14,762 nt of DNA from Isotricha intestinalis (lineage: Eukaryota > Ciliophora > Litostomatea > Vestibuliferida > Isotrichidae), in assembly GCA_023807065.1 (NCBI GenBank), contig JAJJLU010000897.1, positions 1 to 14,762 of the forward strand. Reading direction: 5' to 3'. Shown piece after piece: positions 8,605 through 14,762 of this stretch (position 1 is the first letter of the stretch; the number at the start of each line of letters is the position of its first letter). A program made the position numbers and the translations under genes. The notes under the pieces were generated by a model. That model made no database searches. It was given only the letters and a program-made list of their open reading frames with translations, and had not been told where the DNA came from.

Positions 8605-8631
8605 AACTAAATTTAAATTTTAAATTTAGTT
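8605..8631. repeat. 12-bp inverted repeat behind the TBC gene
   Basis: AACTAAATTTAA and its exact reverse complement TTAAATTTAGTT are separated by three bases, starting 25 bases after the TBC stop codon. It would form a 12-bp hairpin in the 3' UTR and may help 3'-end formation or mRNA stability. A pure A/T palindrome could also arise by chance, though 12 perfect pairs is long. Confidence 0.5.
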
Positions 8632-8716
8632 TATAATATAATTTAAATTTATTGAACAAAAAAAAATAATATTTAAACCCCAAAAAATTCATTATTGATT
8701 AATTATTTTTTCAAAA

Positions 8717-10078
8717 ATGAAAAAAAATGTCATAATAAGTGTTTTTTTAGTTCTTCTCCAAACATCAAAAATATTATCTTATCACATAAAAGAAAACAAA
8801 ATAAATGAAGATTTCATATTAACTAACTTTACCTTTGGTTCAGGATATTTAGGAAGATATTCAACAAATGATAATATATTTGAAACAATAAATAAACATA
8901 ATTCAAGTTTATTTATTTGGTTAGGAAATATAATATATTTAAATACTCCAAATTATTTTTCTTTTATGAAAAACACAATAAAAAATAATTGGACAAAAGG
9001 AGAAAAATTATATAATAAAGTAAAAGATAATAAATATTATAAAATATTAGAAAAAAAAATTCCAATTATTGGAATTTGGGACGAATATGATTATGGAATT
9101 TATAATGGAAATAAATATTTTAAAGATAAGGAAATATCAAAACACTTATTTTTAAAATTCCTAAATTATTCAAGTGAAGAAATAAGTGAAAAAAATAAAA
9201 AAGGAATTTTTTCTACTTATTCTTTTGGAAAAGGTTATAAATCAGTAAGAATAATTTTATTAGATTTAAGGTATTATAAAAGTAGTTTTTTCAATATTTT
9301 GAATTATGATAATTTAGGAAAGGAACAATGGATTTGGTTAGAAAATATATTTAAAAATAATAATGAAACTTTAACTTTTATTGGAAGTTCTATACAAATA
9401 TTACCAATAAATAGATTTTTAACTGAAAGTTGGTACATTAATTCAAGGAAAAAATTATTTGAATTAATTGCTAAATATAAAAAAAAAGGAATTATTTTTC
9501 TTTCCGGAAATGTTAATTTTTCTCAAATTTTAAAAACTTTTTGTATTAATCATAAAATTGGATATAATTTATATGAAATTACTTCAAGTAGTTTAAGTTT
9601 TAATAATTATAATTTTTATGGTAATTTAATTGATAATATTTTACCTAATGATTATAATTTAGGAAAAAGTTTTCATGAAATTAATTTTGGAGAAATTATT
9701 ATTGATTGGGGAAATAATATTAATGATATTTTTATTTCTTTAAATATTTATGATAAAGATAATAATAAAAAAATTAATTTAAATTTAAAATATAATGATT
9801 TAGTTTTTAACAGAAATAATAATAATGATTCAAATTGTGAATATTTACTTAATAAAAGATTTAAAAATCCTAAAGATATATTTTATTATTATTATAATAA
9901 TAAAAAAGATTTACATATTGGACTTGTTTATTTTTTACTTTTTTTATTTCTTATTCAAATGTTAACTAGTAAAAAAAATATTGTTATTTTTATTTCTGGT
10001 TGTATTTTATTTATGAGCTTTATTATTGGATATTTATATAAAGTTGATTTGGCAAAAGAAGAAAAATTTAATGAATAA
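8717..10078 (+). CDS. PhoD-like metallophosphatase-family protein, probably inactive
   Basis: The 453-residue protein follows the PhoD/alkaline phosphatase D layout but has lost key residues. A signal peptide (about 1-21) suggests entry into the secretory pathway; two hydrophobic segments (about 400-416 and 421-440) anchor the C-terminus, leaving the domain lumenal or extracellular. Family landmarks in order: TFGSGYLGR (39-47), LFIWLGNIIY (65-74), IGIWDEYDYG (118-127), IILLDLRYYK (179-188), GKEQWIWLE (201-209), LTESWY (235-240) and FLSGNVNF (261-268). Active members read GD, WDDHDYG and SGDVHF at three of these, so N71, E123/Y124, N265 and N267 replace expected metal or catalytic residues. 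The fold seems kept and the phosphoesterase activity lost. It lies 137 bases after the TBC gene on the same strand. Family call is strong; inactivity is inferred. Confidence 0.85.
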   Translation: MKKNVIISVFLVLLQTSKILSYHIKENKINEDFILTNFTFGSGYLGRYSTNDNIFETINKHNSSLFIWLGNIIYLNTPNYFSFMKNTIKNNWTKGEKLYNKVKDNKYYKILEKKIPIIGIWDEYDYGIYNGNKYFKDKEISKHLFLKFLNYSSEEISEKNKKGIFSTYSFGKGYKSVRIILLDLRYYKSSFFNILNYDNLGKEQWIWLENIFKNNNETLTFIGSSIQILPINRFLTESWYINSRKKLFELIAKYKKKGIIFLSGNVNFSQILKTFCINHKIGYNLYEITSSSLSFNNYNFYGNLIDNILPNDYNLGKSFHEINFGEIIIDWGNNINDIFISLNIYDKDNNKKINLNLKYNDLVFNRNNNNDSNCEYLLNKRFKNPKDIFYYYYNNKKDLHIGLVYFLLFLFLIQMLTSKKNIVIFISGCILFMSFIIGYLYKVDLAKEEKFNE

Positions 10079-10229
10079 AAAAAATCAAACAAATTTTTGT
10101 TTAAATAATGTACTTTATTTTTTTTTAATTAAATTTGTTTTTTAAATTCTCTAAAATAAATTCCTTTTATAAATTTAAATTATTTGATTGTAAAATTTTT
10201 ATTTTTATTATTAGATTATTGAATATTAA

Positions 10230-10720
10230 TTTTATATAAAATTTACTTTAAAAATAATTTTCCATAAACAAATAAAAAATTTTTCTTTCTTCAAAAATTA
10301 ATTTTTCAAGTTATTTAAAAATACAAACCCTTCATTTTTATTTATTTTTATTCCAAAAACCTAGATAAATTGCATTATTATCTTTTAAAAAAAAGCATTC
10401 AAATTTAAATATATCAGAAATTTAACCATCTCATTTAATAATTATATTTTTCTCATTTCCATTAAAAATATTATCTTTAAAATTTCCTTTATATTTTATT
10501 TAAATCACTATTAAATCTTAAAATTCCCGTTTCTTTTTTTTTTAGAATATTTCAAATATAATTAAATCATTTTTTTTCCAGTGAACTATTCCATGACTAT
10601 AAATTGATTACTATAAAATTCTAGTTTATAAACATTGAGTTATAATTTGAATTATAAATTCTTATCACTTTGATATTTCCTTTATAATATCTCCGAAAAA
10701 TTTGATTTTTGAGTTTTATT
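10230..10720 (-). pseudogene. Decayed MORN-repeat protein gene
   Basis: The 743-base gap between two plus-strand genes holds a broken minus-strand gene. Successive fragments fit the MORN pattern (about 23 residues, Y-x-G-x-F/W-x-x-G/N-x-x-x-G): RRYYKGNIKVIRIYN near 10690, HGIVHWKKNDLIIFEIF near 10580, TGILRFNSD near 10520, GNFKDNIFNGNEKNIIIK near 10470, AIYLGFWNKNK near 10365 and KMKGLYF near 10332. They lie in order but in changing frames, with in-frame stops between and within them, including the TGA and TAA of a K-stop-D-G-stop-I stretch near 10430. MORN proteins in ciliates usually bind membranes or the cell cortex. No intact start or domain remains, so this is most likely a recent pseudogene. 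Sequencing errors alone would not explain so many breaks. Confidence 0.72.
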
Positions 10721-10821
10721 TATTTTTAAAGGAAAATATTCTCAAATTAACTAAAAAGCCATTTAACATATATATTATATATTTCAAAAAAAAATCATAA
10801 ATCATAAAAAAATATATTTTA

Positions 10822-11445
10822 ATGAGGTCAAGAACAGAATCATTTAACATAAATTCTTATCAAAAATTTGATTACATAAAAAATTCAAATGTGAAAAAAG
10901 ATACCTCACCTTCAGAATCAATAGAATCATTAAAAAATACAATAAATGAAGAAAAATTTAATAACAATATAATTGATGTTCCTGAACTATCTCATAATAT
11001 AAATATTGAAGTTCCGAAATATTTTGAAATAAAGAAAAATTTTAAAAGTAAAAATCCAATTAAATTCCATGAAAAAGCAAAATTAACTAATTTTAATTTG
11101 AAAAATGTTGAAGAAATAAAAAAAAGTGAAAATAAAGTTAATTTTAAAAATTTTTGTGGTATGTTTAATCAAGAAGATGAAGTCAATGAAGTTAATATTG
11201 AAAAGTTATTAAATATTGATTTAAATGACTTAAACATGTTAAAAGAAAAATTGGAAAAAATTATTTCCTTTGTTTCTAATAGTAATGAAAATGATACAGT
11301 TAAAAATGAAGTGATTCAAAAATTAAATATTAAATTAGAAGAGATTAAAAATATTGAAGAAAATATAAATAAAATTTCTATTAATGTTGATAAAATTAAT
11401 GAAATTTCTTATAATGAAAATATTACTACTATTTATTTTCATTAA
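10822..11445 (+). CDS. Unrecognised small coiled-coil protein, 207 residues
   Basis: I do not recognise a family. Residues 1-60 are polar and Ser-rich with an Arg-Ser-Arg start and a TSPSES stretch (28-33) that could be phosphorylated. Residues 60-120 are basic and contain the only cysteine (C112, in FKNFCGMFNQ). Residues 122-197 have strong heptad-like spacing of Leu/Ile (EKLLNIDLNDLNMLKEKLEK and on), predicting a coiled coil. There is no signal peptide or membrane segment. The ATG follows an A/T-rich leader, and the stop is TAA. A structural or scaffold protein is a guess. The gene lies downstream of the MORN relic on the other strand and 316 bases before the second cyclin. Confidence 0.68.
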   Translation: MRSRTESFNINSYQKFDYIKNSNVKKDTSPSESIESLKNTINEEKFNNNIIDVPELSHNINIEVPKYFEIKKNFKSKNPIKFHEKAKLTNFNLKNVEEIKKSENKVNFKNFCGMFNQEDEVNEVNIEKLLNIDLNDLNMLKEKLEKIISFVSNSNENDTVKNEVIQKLNIKLEEIKNIEENINKISINVDKINEISYNENITTIYFH

Positions 11446-11761
11446 GAAAGTATTTTTTGGTTTTGAAAAACATTTAAATTATTGATAATAAATTAAAAGA
11501 ATAAATAATATATTTTTTTTTTATTTATTTAAATGATATTTGTTTTAGAAAGTATTTCAAAGTAAAACCGATTTTTAATTATTTTAAATTTTTAAACAAT
11601 AAAGAAAAATAATATAAACAATAATTGTATCTCTTTAAAAAAGTGAAATAATAACAAGGTAAAGAATAAAATTAAAAAAATTAAATAAATATATATTTTT
11701 AACTGTCTTAAGTTAAAAAATATTTTTGTGAAAATTAAATGTATATTAAAATACTTAAAAA
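11446..11761. other. Intergenic AT-rich spacer
   Basis: These 316 bases carry the 3' flank of the coiled-coil gene and the 5' flank of the second cyclin gene. I see no coding frame, relic or RNA gene in it, only A/T runs. Confidence 0.6.
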
Positions 11762-12367
11762 ATGGAAGAACAAATAAATGAAAAAAACCGTTCAGCTAAA
11801 ACAGATATAATAAATACATCAACTAATACAACAGAAAAAGAACATGAAGAAAAATCAATTAATATTAAAAAAACAAATATAAAAAATTTTTTTTTAATAT
11901 CTCCATTAAATTCAAGAATAATTTCATCAATAGCTTTAAATCTTCAAGAAATAATAAATGAAAATTTAATGAATATAAAATATTCATATAAAAAAGGAGA
12001 TCCATTTTATACTCTTCATCTTCCTTTAATTTCATTAGAAAATTATATTAAAAGAATTTTTTATTTTACAAAAATTGACATTTCTACTTTAATTATATCA
12101 ATTATATATATTGATACCTTTTGCGATATTAATAGATATATTCTTTGCTTAAATAATATTCATAGAATTATCATTGCTAGTTTAATTTTAAGTATTAAAT
12201 TCAATGAAGATTTTTCTTTTGGAAATGATTATTATACAAAAATATGTAATTTTTCCGTTGATTTATTAAATAGATTAGAATATGAATTTTATGTTATGAT
12301 GAATTTTAAATTAATGGTTAATGAAGATATTTATCGTAAATATTATGCTTATTTTAATAGGGATTGA
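11762..12367 (+). CDS. PHO80-like (P/U-type) cyclin, second copy
   Basis: This 201-residue cyclin belongs to the same single-box family as the gene at 2402-2965 and should partner a PHO85/CDK5-type kinase. Residues 1-75 are a polar, Thr/Lys/Asn-rich leader. Cyclin-box landmarks in order: SLENYIKRI (91-99), IIYIDTF (114-120), NNIHRIIIASLIL (131-143), the Lys in IKFNED (145-150), LLNRLEYEFYVMMNF (168-182) and IYRKYYAYF (190-198). The helix-3 lysine and the following acidic pair are kept. It is the only gene here that ends in TGA; the next in-frame stop (TAA) is 10 codons downstream. It converges on the EF-hand gene, with 234 bases between. The two cyclins differ widely outside the box, so the duplication is old or they are separate members of a large ciliate family. 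Confidence 0.87.
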   Translation: MEEQINEKNRSAKTDIINTSTNTTEKEHEEKSINIKKTNIKNFFLISPLNSRIISSIALNLQEIINENLMNIKYSYKKGDPFYTLHLPLISLENYIKRIFYFTKIDISTLIISIIYIDTFCDINRYILCLNNIHRIIIASLILSIKFNEDFSFGNDYYTKICNFSVDLLNRLEYEFYVMMNFKLMVNEDIYRKYYAYFNRD

Positions 12368-12601
12368 ACTTCGTTTTATTGTTTAATTTTTAGAATTTTT
12401 TTTCCAAATTTTTTATATTTTTAAAAAAAGGAACTATAGTTTATTTTATTATAATATAAATTTAAAATAAAAATTAGAAAATTAAAAAGATTTAAAATTA
12501 TAAATAAAAGTCAAATAATAAAAAAAAAAAATAAAAAATTTTTAGATAATTTTTCTTGATATAAATTGAAAAAACCAAATAAAAAAAATTAAATAAAAAA
12601 C

Positions 12602-14111
12602 TTATTTCATTCCTTGTAACATAGCTTCTTCTTCTTTTTCTTTTTCTTCTTCCATCATACTAACGTATTTTTTTAAACAATCATTAAAATCATAATAATT
12701 GATTTCAATCATACTTTTTCCAGAAAATCTTTTAATTAAAATATTCATTTCTTTTTCATTAACAGTTAATCTAAAAGTAGAAAGAATAGAAGAAAATTTA
12801 CTAGAAGCAATAATTCCAATATTTGCTCTATCAGCATCTTTGAAAAAAGATTTAGGATCAACTCTATATTTTCTTGTTAATAAAGCTAATTTTCTCATAG
12901 TTTTATCTAAAAATTCATTTTCTTCTTGATTTAATTTTTTTTCTGGATTTAAGAAATCAGGAATTTTAAATTCTCCAGGTCTTAATAAAGGATCTTTTTC
13001 TAAATTTTTTAAAGTAAAAACAGTTTTACTTCTTCAACTAAATCTTTATAATAAACCTTATCATCTTCATTTGGAACTGAATAGAAATTTTCTAAAAATT
13101 CAAATTCTTCTTTTCTTAAATGTAAATTAGCCATATCTAATGCTGTTCTAAATTTTGCTTTTGTGCATGTTCCTTTTCTTAAAGGATCAAAATCTTCGAA
13201 AAATAAATGTAATCTTATTCTATTTATTTTTACAGTATGTTTTATTTTATCAATAATATCTTTCATTTTATAATTTAAATTAACGAAATATGATTGATAA
13301 GTATAAAAATTATTTGCATTACTTAAAGAAGGAATAAATTCTTTGTCAGTTAATTTTTGCATAGTTGAAATTTCATCTTTTTTTTTTTATCATTTTCACC
13401 GAAATTAGCAGCATCATATAAAATAGCAACATAATTAATTTCATTAGAAATAGGATCACCATATTTTTTCATTAAAACATCTAAATTTGGTTCAGTAATC
13501 ATATATTTCATTCCATACATAACATTTCTAAATTGTGGTTTAAGTACTTTTCCTCTTTTTAAATGATCATGATTATAAAAAAGAGGTTTTGGTTCAATTC
13601 TATTAACTTCAAAAAATTTTTTCATATCTTTCAATATTTCTTGTAAAGTAGCTTGATCAGGAAGTGACAATTCATTTAATTTAAAATCTTTTTTTGTAAT
13701 ATCTAAAACTTCATTAATATCATTTCTTTGTTCTAAATGTTTAACAACAAAAACAATATCAATATCATCTGCAAATTTAGTCCATAAAATTTCATTTTCT
13801 CTTCCAGGAGTTAAATTAGCATATTTTTCACAAAGTAATTCTGCTTCTTGTCTACTTAAATATAAATGAAGCATTGATAAACTTTCTAAAAATTGAGTTT
13901 TTGTTATTGAACCACTTCTAAGAGGATCATAATCACGCATAAATTCACTTATTCTTAAGGAACGTTGTAATGTTATTTTCTGAATTTTTTCTATCACGTC
14001 TTCTGTTGTTGGATTCTCATTCTTTAATGTTCGAACTATATCCACTTCTGGGTAATGCACTTGACGGTTTAATGGACGGTACATATCTGTCTTTTGATCG
14101 AAGGGAAGCAT
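12602..14111 (-). CDS. Four-repeat EF-hand protein, frame broken at two A-runs
   Basis: Three adjoining minus-strand frames (14111-13350, 13390-13009, 13027-12602) make one product of 503 residues if the reading shifts by -1 at two sites. Four EF-hand-like units then line up as two pairs: RDYDPLRSGSITKTQF (59-74), NHDHLKRGKVLKPQF (180-194), EDFDPLRKGTCTKAKF (306-321) and KDADRANIGIIASSKF (425-440). Units 1 and 3 are followed by matching segments, DDIDIVFVVKHLEQ and EEVKTVFTLKNLEK; the second is only complete when the frames are joined, which proves the join. The loops lack several calcium ligands, so binding is doubtful. The DPLR-type pair resembles EF-hand proteins common in ciliates, possibly in cilia or cortex. 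The breaks may be assembly errors, a tiny intron (first site), recoding or early decay. No other stops interrupt it. Confidence 0.82.
13024..13027 (-). other. Second frame break in the EF-hand gene (AAAA)
   Basis: On the coding strand the text is GTA AAA CTG, then a stop TAA five codons on. Re-reading one A gives GTA AAA ACT and restores the segment VKTVFTLKNLEK that matches repeat 1. The Lys tRNA on AAA could slip back onto AAA. An A missing from a run of five is the simplest alternative. A GT...TAG intron of 30 bases here does not restore the frame. Confidence 0.7.
13378..13388 (-). other. First frame break in the EF-hand gene (eleven A's)
   Basis: The coding strand reads GAT, eleven A's, then G. 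In frame this ends with AAA AAA AAG, which contains the heptamer A AAA AAG in the phase used by -1 frameshift sites. One extra A or a -1 slip continues into the frame of the third EF-hand unit. A 23-base GT...AG intron that includes the A-run would also restore the frame, as would a homopolymer length error. Confidence 0.7.
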
Positions 14112-14654
14112 TTTTTTAAGGGGTTTTTATTTTTTATAAGATTTTTTTTGTCAGGGTTAAGTTATTTTTTTAATATTTAATATTTTTATTTTTTTTTAGG
14201 AATTTAATATTTTTTTTATTATTAATTTTTTTTTGATTGCTTATTACAACTATTTTAAAATTTGGATAAGATTAATAAAATTTGCCTAAAATTCGGATTA
14301 CAAAATTATCATTTTTTTTTTCATCAATTATAGAAACAATGATTCGGAATAATTAATATCTTAAATCATTTTAAGCTTTGAATTTTTACTTTGTATTTTT
14401 ATTATATTATAATATTTATTATTTTTGTATTACTCATTGAAATATCTGAAATAATTTTGATTTTATATATTTTCATTTTAAGATTTAATTTAAATTTATA
14501 TCTTCTTTTTGAATCTTTGAAATTGTAGTAAAAGAACTATAAATTTAATTATTTTTCTATAATTTTTTTTTATTTCAAATAAATAAAAAATATAATTTTA
14601 ATAAGATTTTAATTAAATATTCATATTAAATACACTACTACAAAGACAAACAAT
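14112..14654. other. Intergenic AT-rich region upstream of the EF-hand gene
   Basis: These 543 bases separate the EF-hand start codon from the stop of the next minus-strand gene. They hold long T-runs and no convincing frame. A 24-codon open stretch near 14400-14480 (minus) is too short to support. The EF-hand promoter should be here; no motif is recognised. Confidence 0.55.
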
Positions 14655-14762
14655 TTAATTTCCATTATTATTATTATAATTTTTAGGAAGAAAATCCGAA
14701 TTAGAAACACCATCAATAACATTTTTAATTCTATCAATTTCTTTTTTAACATCTTTAACTTG
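14655..14762 (-). CDS. C-terminal end of a truncated gene
   Basis: The last 35 codons and TAA stop of a minus-strand gene run off the right edge. The visible part is a charged helix, VKKEIDRIKNVIDGVSNSDF, followed by an Asn-rich tail NYNNNNGN. Codon use and composition match the neighbours and the stop lies at 14655-14657. The helix suggests a coiled coil, but no family can be assigned from so little sequence. Confidence 0.6.
   Translation of the reverse strand, partial: QVKDVKKEIDRIKNVIDGVSNSDFLPKNYNNNNGN

Noticed and set aside
341..12367. Ciliate code with TAA/TAG read as Gln
   Set aside because: All genes end at family-appropriate lengths with TAA or TGA, Gln is written CAA inside domains, and no conserved domain needs read-through of TAA or TAG.
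12699..12929. Open frame on the plus strand inside the EF-hand gene
   Set aside because: Antisense to the fourth EF-hand unit, which is supported by repeat homology.
12997..13026. 30-base GT...TAG intron at the second EF-hand frame break
   Set aside because: Its length is a multiple of three and does not restore the frame; it would also delete the VFTLKNLE segment that matches repeat 1.
14400..14485. Short minus-strand open stretch of about 24 codons, possible relic
   Set aside because: Too short, no recognisable motif, and indistinguishable from chance in DNA of this composition.
1..14762. tRNA genes, rRNA genes or transposons
   Set aside because: No G/C-rich tRNA-like cloverleaf, no rRNA core sequences, and no transposase motifs or terminal inverted repeats were seen on either strand.

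Overview
The window is the left end of a ciliate-type macronuclear chromosome. It opens on three perfect copies of the C-rich telomere repeat CCCCAAT (1-21), placed as expected for a 5' chromosome end. The DNA is extremely A+T-rich, and the proteins are rich in Asn, Lys and Ile. Genes are compact and mostly or entirely intronless. TAA (nine genes) and TGA (one gene) are used as stops and Gln is written CAA, so the standard code fits; a Tetrahymena/Paramecium-type code (TAA/TAG = Gln) does not. From memory, a CCCCAAT telomere in a very AT-rich, standard-code ciliate suggests a litostome such as a rumen ciliate. That placement is unverified.

Layout from the telomere inward: a short subtelomere; a Pumilio/PUF RNA-binding protein (+); a PHO80-like cyclin (-); an unrecognised basic Asn/Lys-rich protein (-); a 1-kb gap holding a decayed, unidentified gene (-); a tandem FHA-domain protein (-); head to head with it across about 33 nt, a TBC1D5-like Rab GTPase-activating protein (+); a membrane-anchored PhoD-like protein whose metal-binding motifs are altered (+); a decayed MORN-repeat gene (-); a small unrecognised coiled-coil protein (+); a second PHO80-like cyclin (+); a four-repeat EF-hand protein (-) whose frame breaks twice; and the 3' end of another gene (-) cut by the window edge.

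These are ordinary eukaryotic regulatory and trafficking genes. Nothing shows that they form one pathway, and I see no mobile element, CRISPR array, tRNA or rRNA. The points most worth a second look are: (1) the PhoD-like protein that looks like a pseudoenzyme; (2) the EF-hand gene with two frame breaks in the same direction, both at Lys AAA codons in A-runs; (3) two gene relics, one clearly MORN-type; (4) a reproducible change along each gene from A-ending to T-ending codons, most obvious for Ile (ATA early, ATT late); and (5) PUF-type motifs downstream of the PUF gene itself. I found no convincing new multi-gene system.
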